Shown here: piece after piece, positions 22,181 through 28,621 of the stretch
Numbering within the stretch: position 1 is the stretch's first letter
How the letters are laid out: each line of letters starts with the position of its first letter
Origin: a virus
Direction: 5' to 3' (one strand)
DNA length: 28,621 bases
IMG/VR virus record: IMGVR_UViG_3300025327_000127
Coordinates: 1 to 28,621 of that record
The notes under the pieces: generated by a model
Told to the model about the DNA's origin: nothing
The model's input: only the letters and a program-made list of their open reading frames with translations
Databases searched by the model: none
Translations under genes and position numbers: made by a program

Positions 22181-22192
22181 TAGGGTGACGGG
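22181..22192 (+). promoter_or_regulatory. Possible leaderless promoter of the integrase
   Basis: TAGGGT (22181-22186) matches a Streptomyces -10 and lies six bases before the integrase ATG, so transcription would start at or next to the ATG. No good -35 was found, and GACGGG could alternatively act as a poor SD. The 92 bases between 22101 and 22192 otherwise hold only a small TCGCG-CA-CGCGA repeat (22141-22152). Confidence 0.35.
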
Positions 22193-23800
22193 ATGCCGCT
22201 CGCACCCGAATACCTCCACCTCGTCTTCCCCGACCAGGTATTCAACGCCCTCCTCTATGGACGCAACAGCCGAGACCCCAAGAAGAAAGGACGCTCCGTC
22301 GAAGACCAGCTCGCCGACGGCCGCGCCCTCTGTGACCGCTTCGGCTGGCCCGTCCTCGAAGAATTCAAAGACACCGGCATCTCAGCCTCACGCCACGGCC
22401 GCAAGACCCGCGACGACTTCGAAGCACTCCTCGACACCATCGAAACCGGCGTCGCACGCATCGTCGTCGCCTTCGAAGCCAGCAGGTACTACCGCGACCT
22501 CGGCGCCTACGTCGAACTGCGGAACGCCTGCCACGAAGCCAACGTCCTCCTCTGCTACAACGGCACCGTCTACGACCTCTCCAAACGAGACGACCGCAGG
22601 GCCACCGCACTCGACGCCGTGAACGCCGAAGACGAAGCCGAAGGAACACGCGACCGGATCATCCGCACCGCCCGCCGTACCGCGGAGGCCGGCGGCGCCT
22701 GGGGACATCTGGTGTTCGGATACCGGCGGAAGTACGACGAGAACACGGGCGAACTGATCGGCCAGTTCGAGGACGAGATCCAGGGCCCGATCGTGGTGGA
22801 GCAACTCAAGCGGGTCGACGGCGGCGGCTCCCTCCACTCCGTCATCAAGAGCTTGAAGAACAACCCCGACGCGAAGCGCGCGGACGGCTCGGAATGGACC
22901 GACAACAACGTCAAGTACATGCTGCTCAACCGCGTATACCTGGGTGAACGGCTCCACCACGGCAAGGCGGTCAAGGCCAAGTGGAAGCCTCTCAAAGGGC
23001 TGGAGACCCCGGAAGGGCGCGCCCTGTTCCGGCGCGTCACTCAGATCCTCACCGACCCCGCACGCGGGGGACAGTTCGACTCACGGGCGAAGCATCTACT
23101 CACAGGCATTCCGCTGTGCGGAAGCTGCGGCGACGACACTCCTCTCAAGTCCAACCAGCGGGGCGCCGCCGCGAAGAAGCTGAACATCTACACCTGTTCC
23201 GAGAAGCGTGACGTGTCCGTCTCCGAGCGCATGCTGGACGCCTACGTAGAAGAGGCACTGCTGTCCTGGCTGCGGAACAAGGACCAGGCGCGTGCCGCGC
23301 TGCTGCCGGACGAGGCGCAGGTCGCGGACGATGTCCGGCGCGCTCAGTCGCTTCTCGAAACGTACAGGGACGAGATGGAGGAGGCGCGCCGGCTGAACCG
23401 GACGCGCAACGAGCAGGGGCGCCCTCTGCTGTCGTTGGCTTCTCTGTCGCAGAAGGAGCTGGAGCTCCTGCCTCAGATTGAGGAGCTGGAGGGGCGGCTC
23501 CAGAAGGCGACAGGCGTTCCATTGCTGATCCAGCAGCTGCTGACCGCACCGGACCCGGAAGAGGTATGGAACGGAGGCGGCGGCGCTCCCGGACTGTCGC
23601 TGGAGCAGAAGCGGGAGGCGATCCGCCAGATCGTCACGGTCCGCGTGTACAAGGCGACAACGTTCGGCAGGAAGTTCAACCCTGAGCGGGTGAAGCTGTC
23701 GTTCGTGGGCGCGGACGGCTTCAGGGTCTCGCGGACTCGTGCTCGCGGGACCGCGCGCGGGCGGGCAGGCGCTCGTGCTGCTGCTCGGGGAACTGAATGA
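22193..23800 (+). CDS. int: Large serine integrase (site-specific recombinase)
   Basis: A 535-residue large serine recombinase that joins phage and host attachment sites through a covalent serine-DNA link. The catalytic domain (about 15-160) shows YGRNSRD with nucleophile S26, then RSVEDQLADGRALCDRFGW, GISASRHGRKTRDDFEALLD and the FEASRYYRDL arginine motif. The recombinase domain covers about 165-300 (WGHLVFGYRRKYDENTGELI, LNRVYLGERLHHGKAV). The zinc-ribbon region has C309, C312 and C335, but the usual fourth Cys after YTCSEKRDVS is missing. A long helical coiled-coil part (about 380-450) regulates synapsis in this family. The C-terminal end is Arg/Ala-rich and overlaps a convergent gene by 80 bases. 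Confidence 0.93.
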   Translation: MPLAPEYLHLVFPDQVFNALLYGRNSRDPKKKGRSVEDQLADGRALCDRFGWPVLEEFKDTGISASRHGRKTRDDFEALLDTIETGVARIVVAFEASRYYRDLGAYVELRNACHEANVLLCYNGTVYDLSKRDDRRATALDAVNAEDEAEGTRDRIIRTARRTAEAGGAWGHLVFGYRRKYDENTGELIGQFEDEIQGPIVVEQLKRVDGGGSLHSVIKSLKNNPDAKRADGSEWTDNNVKYMLLNRVYLGERLHHGKAVKAKWKPLKGLETPEGRALFRRVTQILTDPARGGQFDSRAKHLLTGIPLCGSCGDDTPLKSNQRGAAAKKLNIYTCSEKRDVSVSERMLDAYVEEALLSWLRNKDQARAALLPDEAQVADDVRRAQSLLETYRDEMEEARRLNRTRNEQGRPLLSLASLSQKELELLPQIEELEGRLQKATGVPLLIQQLLTAPDPEEVWNGGGGAPGLSLEQKREAIRQIVTVRVYKATTFGRKFNPERVKLSFVGADGFRVSRTRARGTARGRAGARAAARGTE

Positions 23801-24272
23801 GGTTTCCCGTCCTCTGCGACTCTGGGGCGAACTTGCCGTTGTAGAACATGCGGACGGTCGCTTCCATCGCTTCTTCCATGAGGGATGCGCGGCGTTCCTC
23901 GAACTCGGCGCGCAGTGCTTCCCGTTCGGTCACCAGGCGGGCGGCGAGGGCTGCGCGTTCGGCTGCCGTGTCTCTGACGAGGCGGCCTTGTTCGTTTTCG
24001 AGGGCCGCTCTCAGGGTGATGAAACGGTTCCGCTCGTCGTCGGCCGTGCGTGTGGCGACGGCGAGGGCGTGCCTTTCCTCGCTGGTGTTGGTGAACCAGT
24101 GATGGATGAGGCACAGCGACACCAGGGTGATTGCGATCATGGTGAGGCAGACCCCGCCGAGGGAGAGTGCTGGGTCACCGTGGGTGGCGCCGTAGAGGGT
24201 GACCGCCGCTCCTCCCAGCATCGCGGTAGTTCCTGCTGCGACTGTGGCCCGCGTGCCGGTCATGAGACCCAT
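23721..24272 (-). CDS. Two-span membrane protein with coiled-coil tail
   Basis: A 183-residue protein starting MGLMTGTRATVAAGTTAML at 24272, with GGGGG five bases upstream; a longer reading from 24380 overlaps the neighbour and lacks an SD. Two membrane segments (about 7-29 and 37-59, SLGGVCLTMIAITLVSLCLI) form a hairpin. A charged helix follows (about 65-135, RNRFITLRAALENEQGRLVR, then AERAALAARLVTEREALRAE), which should sit in the cytoplasm, then IRMFYNGKFAPESQ-like sequence. This protein, paired with the repressor upstream, recurs in Streptomyces genomes as far as I remember. It is 13 bases downstream of the repressor gene, so it is probably in the same operon. A surface-exclusion or signalling role is a guess. 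Confidence 0.75.
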   Translation of the reverse strand: MGLMTGTRATVAAGTTAMLGGAAVTLYGATHGDPALSLGGVCLTMIAITLVSLCLIHHWFTNTSEERHALAVATRTADDERNRFITLRAALENEQGRLVRDTAAERAALAARLVTEREALRAEFEERRASLMEEAMEATVRMFYNGKFAPESQRTGNLIQFPEQQHERLPARARSREHESARP

Positions 24273-24285
24273 ACGTACCCCCGCA

Positions 24286-24744
24286 TCACATCTCCGCTGC
24301 TGCCTCTCCGGGGTCGGCGTGGCTGGCGTGGTCGGCGTCCTTGGCGGCCTGGAGTCGCCTGAGACGTTCGATGATGCCAAAGAACATTTGGCGGTCCACT
24401 TCGCCCTGGATTCCGAGCCCGTCGGCCGCTTCCTCCGGAGTGAGGCCAGAGCCTACCTGCGACCGATCCGTTTCGGACAGTGACTGAAGCGATTCGGGTG
24501 AGAGGAGGCCAGCTTCCACGAAGAGAACGCCGGGGTGGATGCCTGCGGCTTCGGTGATGGGTTCGAAAAAGCGGGGGTCCGGGATGGCTTTTCCTTGCCA
24601 TAGGCGGGTGACGCTGCTTTCGGTCATGCCGGTGTCTCGCGCGAAGCGCGCCTTGGCGCCGTGGCCGGTGTAGCCGGCGCGCTCTGCTGCCGGTACGACG
24701 ACGGCGGCGAATCGCTGGGCGCGGGTGGGGGTCCCATCGGTCAT
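24286..24744 (-). CDS. Phage-type repressor (XRE-like helix-turn-helix)
   Basis: A 152-residue protein starting MTDGTPTRAQRFAAVVVPAA at 24744; the longer frame upstream would read through a perfect palindrome and is rejected. The helix-turn-helix lies at about 22-55 (AGYTGHGAKARFARDTGMTE, SSVTRLWQGKAIPDPRFFEP). The C-terminal half (about 60-152, LFVEAGLLSPESLQSLSETD, GIQGEVDRQMFFGIIERLRR) is helical and may dimerise. It is the leading candidate for the prophage repressor, together with the XRE gene at 21432. The start is eight bases from a -10-like TAGAGT, so the mRNA is probably leaderless. It is transcribed with the membrane protein at 23721-24272. Confidence 0.82.
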   Translation of the reverse strand: MTDGTPTRAQRFAAVVVPAAERAGYTGHGAKARFARDTGMTESSVTRLWQGKAIPDPRFFEPITEAAGIHPGVLFVEAGLLSPESLQSLSETDRSQVGSGLTPEEAADGLGIQGEVDRQMFFGIIERLRRLQAAKDADHASHADPGEAAAEM

Positions 24745-24752
24745 GTCCGATG

Positions 24753-24785
24753 ACTCTACCTCCCTACCTAGGGAGGTGGGTAGAG
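24753..24785 (-). promoter_or_regulatory. Autoregulated leaderless promoter with 20-bp palindromic operator
   Basis: On the - strand TAGAGT (24758 to 24753) fits a -10 and leaves eight bases to the ATG, so transcription would begin at the start codon. Immediately upstream lies a perfect inverted repeat: ACCTCCCTA (24758-24766), CC, TAGGGAGGT (24769-24777). An outer pair CTCTAC (24754-24759) / GTAGAG (24780-24785) extends the symmetry. The palindrome occupies the -10/-35 spacer, so a bound repressor would block its own promoter. No good -35 hexamer was found. Confidence 0.6.
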
Positions 24786-25002
24786 GATCCCTCGGCCGCA
24801 AGGATGACTGTCGGGCCACCGACCTGCATTTATGCAACTCACTCCAATGTTCAAACACACACTCGAAAGAAAACACACCAAACTCGCCCCGTAACCTTGC
24901 TTGCGCGCAAGGGCGGTTCATGGCAGAGTCTTGTTCGTGAGCAAGGAATCTCCTTCCACCAGCAACAACCCCCGCCAACCACCCCCCGAGGGAGGTGACT
25001 AC
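24778..25002 (+). promoter_or_regulatory. Divergent intergenic control region
   Basis: A 225-base stretch, relatively AT-rich between about 24825 and 24895, between the repressor (-) and the small HTH gene (+). It holds a TGCAT-TT-ATGCA palindrome (24825-24836) and a 12-base palindrome CTTGCGCGCAAG (24900-24911), both operator candidates, and GGAGGTGA (24991-24998) as the SD for the gene at 25003. No sure -10/-35 pair was found for the + promoter. Confidence 0.45.
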
Positions 25003-25227
25003 GTGTTCCGACTCGACGCGGCCAAGCTCCTCAAAGCCGCCCAGGCGCACGGCGACCACAGCCAGGCCGCAATCGCCCGCCGAACCGGAATCGCCGAATC
25101 GTCCGTGTCCCGCATCCTGCGCGGCGAAGCCCAGCCCGACCTGAACTCGGCCATGCGCTTCGCCGAGCAGTACGACCTCGACCTCCGAGGCGTCATCAAG
25201 CGCGTCCCCATCGAGGCCGCCGCATGA
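25003..25227 (+). CDS. Cro-like small helix-turn-helix protein
   Basis: A 74-residue DNA-binding protein. GTG 25003 is chosen because GGAGGTGA (24991-24998) sits at SD distance; a longer form from GTG 24937 is possible and would need leaderless initiation. MFRLDAAKLLKAAQAHGDHS leads into a complete helix-turn-helix: QAAIARRTGIAESSVSRILR, GEAQPDLNSAMRFAEQYDLD. It diverges from the repressor gene, the classic Cro/cI geometry, so it probably opposes the repressor or controls the early operon downstream. It overlaps the following gene by four bases. Confidence 0.82.
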   Translation: MFRLDAAKLLKAAQAHGDHSQAAIARRTGIAESSVSRILRGEAQPDLNSAMRFAEQYDLDLRGVIKRVPIEAAA

Positions 25228-25400
25228 CCCGCGAAGAGCGCCGCGCGCTCCTCGGCGACGACGTCATCGCACACATCCGCGCCTGCGTCGATGCCGCTCC
25301 GGAGCCGACTCCCGAGGTCATCGCATCGCTGCGGCGCATCTTCACCCAGCCCCACGGTCCGGCGCCGGAGGAGACCGCGGCGCCGGCCGACGCCGCCTGA
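25224..25400 (+). CDS. Small conserved protein (58 aa)
   Basis: A 58-residue protein starting MTREERRALLGDDVIAHIRA and continuing VDAAPEPTPEVIASLRRIF with an Ala/Pro tail. The ATG overlaps the stop of the HTH gene. Short proteins with the TREERRALLGD-x-VIAHI opening recur next to such HTH genes in Streptomyces (from memory), supporting a real gene. It is all helical, with no motif for a known function. It probably shares regulation with the HTH gene. Confidence 0.7.
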   Translation: MTREERRALLGDDVIAHIRACVDAAPEPTPEVIASLRRIFTQPHGPAPEETAAPADAA

Positions 25401-25489
25401 CCCACGAACGCAGGCGGGGCCGCCTGGACCATGCCCGGTCCCGACAGCCCCTCAGCAATCCACCAAATCCCAAGAAGGAGTGGACCACC

Positions 25490-25813
25490 TTGAGTACGAA
25501 TCCTACCGACCGTCCTGGCGCGAGCGTCCTCGTGATGTCGCTGCCTGAGGCGCCGCTGCCCGCTGTGAAGCAGGCGGATGCGCTGTATCAGCCGCTGCCG
25601 TCCGACTCGTACGCGCCGCCGCTGGACCTCGCGGTGCGCCTTGCGCGGCAGGACTTGGCGGTGCAGCAGAACGCCAACATCCATGACCACACGGCCATGG
25701 TCACGGCCGCCACGGTGCTGGAGATCCGGCTGAGGCAGGTGCTGGACGCACTGGACGCGGATAGCGCGAGGACCGTTCGTCCGCTGGCCGAGCGCCACGG
25801 GGGTGCGGTGTGA
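25490..25813 (+). CDS. Early phage protein (107 aa)
   Basis: A 107-residue protein starting at TTG 25490 behind AAGGAG (25475-25480), reading LSTNPTDRPGASVLVMSLPE. The central and C-terminal parts are helical (PPLDLAVRLARQDLAVQQNA, MVTAATVLEIRLRQVLDALD). No Cys, membrane span or catalytic signature is present. The 89 bases before it (25401-25489) hold only a short leader and the SD. It overlaps the next gene by four bases and starts an early-gene run that continues to the window end. Function not recognised. Confidence 0.7.
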   Translation: MSTNPTDRPGASVLVMSLPEAPLPAVKQADALYQPLPSDSYAPPLDLAVRLARQDLAVQQNANIHDHTAMVTAATVLEIRLRQVLDALDADSARTVRPLAERHGGAV

Positions 25814-26427
25814 GCGCCCCGTCGACGCATGACCCGGTCGCGGTGACGACGCGGGACGGCATGTCGTGGGTGCGGCGTGCGGTGGTGGAGGGGCGTGGCA
25901 TGTACGCCCTGGATGGGGTGTGTAACTGCCCCGAGTTTTTGATGCAGTCGTTCGCCGAGTTGGCTGAGCGTGGGATTCGGGAGTTGGCGGACGCGCTGCC
26001 GATGCCGGTCGGTCCGGAGCTGCGCACGTTGGGCGTGGTCGAGGAGGAGCTGACGGGCGTGAGCCTGTCGCTCTACGAGGAGGAACTGCTCACCGAGCGG
26101 CTGCGGTGGGCGCTCGCTTCGGCGAAGCGTGGGCGGTCCAGGCTGCGGGCTCAGGTTGCGGAGCTGAACGAATCGCTGACGGCGGCGGCCGAGGCGCTGC
26201 GTGCGCGTCAGGGTGTCGGCTGCTCATGCCCGCCGGTGGATCAGCCGGGCCCGCATCAGGTGGGTTGCCCGCAGGCCGAGGTGCCGGGTCCGTCGGTGGA
26301 CGAGTCGGCGGACAGGCTGTCGCGGTTCTTCGCTCCGGTGGCCGCGCTGCGGGAGGACCCGCACGACGGGCCGCTGCACCACGACTACCGCGTGGGCCAC
26401 GACCTGCCCGAGACGGGCGGTGCGTGA
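25810..26427 (+). CDS. Early phage protein with coiled coil and Cys cluster (205 aa)
   Basis: A 205-residue protein starting at GTG 25810, overlapping the previous stop. Residues about 15-75 are compact and contain ALDGVCNCPEFLMQSFAELA. A heptad-rich helix runs from about 95 to 137 (LLTERLRWALASAKRGRSRL, AELNESLTAAAEALRARQG), followed by GCSCPP and QVGCPQ, three Cys that could bind a metal, then an acidic Pro/His-rich tail. It has no membrane span. It is flanked by overlaps (GTGA, TGATG). Function unknown; not recognised. Confidence 0.65.
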   Translation: MSAPSTHDPVAVTTRDGMSWVRRAVVEGRGMYALDGVCNCPEFLMQSFAELAERGIRELADALPMPVGPELRTLGVVEEELTGVSLSLYEEELLTERLRWALASAKRGRSRLRAQVAELNESLTAAAEALRARQGVGCSCPPVDQPGPHQVGCPQAEVPGPSVDESADRLSRFFAPVAALREDPHDGPLHHDYRVGHDLPETGGA

Positions 26428-26672
26428 TGCCGACCCTGTCTCTTGCCGAGTGGTTCTTCCTCGCCCTCGGTATCGCCGGGTTCATGCGCTTCGGCTGGTG
26501 CCTGGTCTTCCTGATTGGCGACGAGGAGCCGATGCCCGCCTGGCTGGACCTGGCCTTGAACGCTCTCGTCGGCGCCGGTCTGGCCGCCTCGGAGCTGGCC
26601 CGGCAGATGGCCGTGGATGCGCTCCGTCTGATCGCCGCTCACCTCGAACCCCGGAAAGGCGTCACCCGATGA
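26427..26672 (+). CDS. Small membrane protein of the early region (81 aa)
   Basis: An 81-residue protein starting MPTLSLAEWFFLALGIAGF. One clear membrane segment (about 6-30, with FMRFGWCLVFLIG) and a second, more amphipathic helix (about 38-72, WLDLALNALVGAGLAASELA, RQMAVDALRLIAAHL). The end is basic. The ATG overlaps the previous stop as TGATG and the next gene overlaps by four bases. Early membrane proteins in temperate phages may affect superinfection or the host membrane, but nothing specific is visible here. Confidence 0.65.
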   Translation: MPTLSLAEWFFLALGIAGFMRFGWCLVFLIGDEEPMPAWLDLALNALVGAGLAASELARQMAVDALRLIAAHLEPRKGVTR

Positions 26673-27112
26673 TCCACTCGAACAAGCCGGACCTGTCCTT
26701 CGAGGTCGGCGCGAACCACCTGCACGGCGCCCTCAGGGTCGACCAGATCCGCACCGACACCCTCGTCCAGTTGGTCCACCACTGGCGTGAGCCGAAGGAC
26801 CGGGACGCGATCCTCGCCGCTCTCGAAGAGCTGGCCGACGTCGTCCACTCCGTCCGCCGCGAAGGCGAGCTGGATGCGGCGCTGGAGAACATCGAAGACG
26901 TCGCAGGAATGGACACGGCTCAGGTCGAGGTCGGCTCGCACGACGTCCGCCGTCTCCTCGCGGAGCTGACGGAGGTGGAGCGGGTCACGTCCCGCTTCAA
27001 GGCGGAGCCGTCGCATGGTGCGTCGATGATCAAACACCCGACGCACGCCAAGACCCGCGCACACCTGAAAGCCCACCCGTTCCCGAAGCAGGACGGGAGG
27101 CGGACCGCATGA
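26669..27112 (+). CDS. Early phage protein (147 aa)
   Basis: A 147-residue protein starting MIHSNKPDLSFEVGANHLHG. Middle helices carry DTLVQLVHHWREPKDRDAIL and AALEELADVVHSVRREGELD, then AALENIEDVAGMDTAQVEV and DVRRLLAELTEVERVTSRFK; the basic end reads TKTRAHLKAHPFPKQD-like residues. The pattern is of a helical-bundle protein that could oligomerise. No known catalytic or zinc motif. It overlaps its neighbours by four bases on each side. Function not recognised. Confidence 0.65.
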   Translation: MIHSNKPDLSFEVGANHLHGALRVDQIRTDTLVQLVHHWREPKDRDAILAALEELADVVHSVRREGELDAALENIEDVAGMDTAQVEVGSHDVRRLLAELTEVERVTSRFKAEPSHGASMIKHPTHAKTRAHLKAHPFPKQDGRRTA

Positions 27113-27501
27113 GCATGTACAACCTCGTCGCCGCAGACGGCCACCAGTACGACCGAGGCGCCATCCTCCTCGCCGCGCTCGGAAACCCGGACGTCGGACG
27201 CTTCCGTGACGCCTGGGTGGAGAAGGGCGACGACGGCGAGCCGATCATCGCGATCTACACCCGCAACGGCGGCGGCAACCGCGAGGACTACGAGGGCGTC
27301 ATCGCCGACCTGCAAGACCATGCGCTGTACCTGCGGGACGCGGACGACGACTTCGACTGCACGTACGCCACCTTCTACTTCCGCACGCCGGACGAGCTGC
27401 GTGAGCAGTTCCGGGCAATCGCGTCGGAGCCGGTGGACATGAGTGAGCGCTGGCAGGCCGCCATCGCGGCCCTGTCTGGCAAGACGGGCGGCACCTCATG
27501 A
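27109..27501 (+). CDS. Conserved phage early protein (130 aa)
   Basis: A 130-residue acidic protein starting MSMYNLVAADGHQYDRGAIL. Mixed alpha/beta with a YTRNGGGNREDYEGVIADLQ loop, then DDDFDCTYATFYFRTPDELR and a helical end (MSERWQAAIAALSG). The GGGN loop and CTYATFYF strand are conserved-looking features of small proteins seen in actinophages and other phages that I cannot link to a function. Overlaps: ATGA-type at both ends. It is co-transcribed with the Rad52-like gene two genes downstream. Confidence 0.7.
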   Translation: MSMYNLVAADGHQYDRGAILLAALGNPDVGRFRDAWVEKGDDGEPIIAIYTRNGGGNREDYEGVIADLQDHALYLRDADDDFDCTYATFYFRTPDELREQFRAIASEPVDMSERWQAAIAALSGKTGGTS

Positions 27502-27974
27502 CTGATGCCCGCGCCCGTATCCACGCGATGTTCCCGCTCGACGAGACGGCCACCACCGAACTCGACGCGAGGCTGAACGACTTCGGCGCCGACATCATCC
27601 GCAAGGGCGTCAACGGGGCCAGCATCATCCACCACGCCTGCCGTCGTAGCCCGGCGTCCTGCACCGGATGCCAGGTCCGCGCCGACATCCTCGACGTCTG
27701 GTCCAGTGTCGCCGACGTGATCGCAGAGAAGGCCACCGCTCAGGCGGCGACGGCCACTCCGTTCTTCCAGCCCGGCCACACCTACACCCACGGCGACTAC
27801 CGCTTCAGCTGCGAACACCTCGCCACCCACCCCACCAGCGGACACCGCTCCGCCTGGGGCTGGTTCGGCAAGAACGACGCCTGGCGCCACCACTCCTTCA
27901 GCGAGCGGCAGTTCCAGGCCCGCGAGTGGACCGACATCACCAACACCACCACCCGGAAGGACGGCCGTTCATGA
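27498..27974 (+). CDS. Early phage protein with Cys/His motif (158 aa)
   Basis: A 158-residue protein starting MTDARARIHAMFPLDETATT. A Cys/His set HHACRRSPASCTGCQVRADI (about 45-64) could bind zinc. The C-terminal half, GHTYTHGDYRFSCEHLATHP then WGWFGKNDAWRHHSFSERQF, is rich in His, Trp and aromatic residues, reminiscent of small phage proteins of unknown role. It overlaps the preceding gene and the Rad52-like gene by four bases each, so all three are probably translated together. Function not recognised. Confidence 0.65.
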   Translation: MTDARARIHAMFPLDETATTELDARLNDFGADIIRKGVNGASIIHHACRRSPASCTGCQVRADILDVWSSVADVIAEKATAQAATATPFFQPGHTYTHGDYRFSCEHLATHPTSGHRSAWGWFGKNDAWRHHSFSERQFQAREWTDITNTTTRKDGRS

Positions 27975-28621
27975 GCCTCTCCGACTACCAACTCAAGACG
28001 CTGTTCGCGCCCGTCAACCCCAAGCGCATCGGCCAAGTCCGCGGCATGGCCCACATGGAAGCCTGGGACATCCGCCGCCAGCTCATCCGCGTCTTCGGGT
28101 TCGGCGGCTACAGCACCGAGACCATCTCCCTCGACCTCGTCGCCGAGCGCGAGACCAAGCAGGGCGAGCGCTCCCGCTGGACCGTCGTCTATCGGGCGCA
28201 GATCCGCCTCACCGTGTACGGGCCCGACCGGACGGTCCTCGGCTCGTGGGACGACGGCGCGGCCGGCGACTCCGTGAACCAGCCGAGCCTCGGTGACGCG
28301 CACGACATGGCGATGAAGACTGCCCTGTCGCAGGCGTTGAAGCGATGCGCGGTCAACCTCGGCGACCAGTTCGGGCTGTCGCTGTACAACAACGGCTCCC
28401 CGGCGCCGGTGGTGAACTGGTCGGCTTCGCATCCGCCGAAGGAGGCGGACGCGTCGCAGGCCCCGCCGCTGGACGCGGACCCGCCCGTGCAGCCGGAGCC
28501 GACTCCGCAGGCGCCCACCGGCGTGCCGGATCCGACGAGCGACGCCCGAACCTCGCAGGCGCCCGCTGCCCCGCCGCCGGTAGCCGAACCGAACACCGAC
28601 GAGCGGCAGGCCGCGCTCGAC
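27971..28621 (+). CDS. Rad52-like single-strand annealing protein (3' end cut by window)
   Basis: At least 217 residues, without a stop before the window edge. MSLSDYQLKTLFAPVNPKRI and MAHMEAWDIRRQLIRVFGFG, then the conserved DAHDMAMKTALSQALKRCAV followed by NLGDQFGLSLYNNGS, are the N-terminal and helix-core motifs of the Rad52/Rad22 family. These proteins bind single strands and anneal complementary DNA; phage versions serve recombination, genome circularisation or replication. After about residue 145 the chain becomes Pro-, Ala- and Asp-rich (PPLDADPPVQPEPTPQ) and disordered, a likely linker to a C-terminal interaction peptide beyond the window. Confidence 0.88.
   Translation, partial: MSLSDYQLKTLFAPVNPKRIGQVRGMAHMEAWDIRRQLIRVFGFGGYSTETISLDLVAERETKQGERSRWTVVYRAQIRLTVYGPDRTVLGSWDDGAAGDSVNQPSLGDAHDMAMKTALSQALKRCAVNLGDQFGLSLYNNGSPAPVVNWSASHPPKEADASQAPPLDADPPVQPEPTPQAPTGVPDPTSDARTSQAPAAPPPVAEPNTDERQAALD

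Noticed and set aside
22101-22192. attP site upstream of the integrase
   Set aside because: Only a short 5+5 inverted repeat is present; without a prophage end for comparison no core can be named.
24937-25002. Longer form of the Cro-like protein starting at GTG 24937
   Set aside because: A strong SD immediately before GTG 25003 and a Pro/Ser/Asn-rich extra segment favour the shorter form, though leaderless use of 24937 is possible.
24745-25059. N-terminal extension of the repressor
   Set aside because: The extra 105 codons cover a perfect palindrome and an AT-rich control region and read as non-protein-like sequence.

Overview
This window looks like a large part of a temperate siphovirus of Streptomyces (or a close high-GC actinomycete), either as a free phage genome or as an internal part of a prophage. 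The evidence is very high GC with strong G/C in third codon positions, many GTG/TTG starts, genes packed with TGATG or ATGA overlaps, and a standard tailed-phage gene order: head-tail connectors, tail tube, tail assembly chaperones, tape measure, minor tail protein, endolysin, membrane proteins. These are followed by a large serine integrase, helix-turn-helix regulators and a Rad52-like annealing protein. No tRNA, CRISPR array, insertion sequence or toxin-antitoxin pair was recognised.

Layout. (1) 1-5417: connector, neck and first tail-tube genes, all on + and nearly gapless. (2) 5418-6603: a lower-GC Endonuclease-VII-type HNH gene sits at the start of a second tail-tube gene, which as a result has no normal start codon of its own. 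(3) 6635-7209: tail assembly chaperones with a canonical -1 slippery heptamer and a following stem. (4) 7191-15534: tape measure protein, a 1291-residue multidomain tail-tip protein and two small structural proteins. (5) 15536-18054: amidase endolysin, holin-like membrane proteins and a membrane-anchored collagen-like stalk. (6) 18088-19117: three conserved small genes on +. (7) 19121-21352: a host-like regulatory cassette, with an XRE/TPR regulator and a small partner on - facing two Cys-rich small proteins on +. (8) 21432-23800: a small XRE regulator (-), a short gene and a serine integrase (+). (9) 23721-25400: a repressor and membrane-protein pair (-) facing a small HTH protein and a 58-residue protein (+). 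(10) 25490-28621: early genes ending in a Rad52-like protein cut by the window edge.

How it works together. The structural module builds a long flexible tail and the endolysin/holin set releases virions. The integrase and at least four HTH regulators control lysogeny and early transcription. The Rad52-like protein probably handles recombination or replication ends. Clear operator-like palindromes or direct repeats lie in front of three of the four regulators and of the small gene before the integrase, and a shorter palindrome lies upstream of the fourth.

The most unusual places are the HNH insertion at the second tail-tube gene (an orphan SD and GTG start 731 bases upstream, an apparent ACG start, and two mutually exclusive hairpins over the ribosome binding site), the 21-bp-phased direct repeats before the TPR regulator, a palindrome filling the spacer of a likely leaderless repressor promoter, and the collagen-like stalk in the lysis region.
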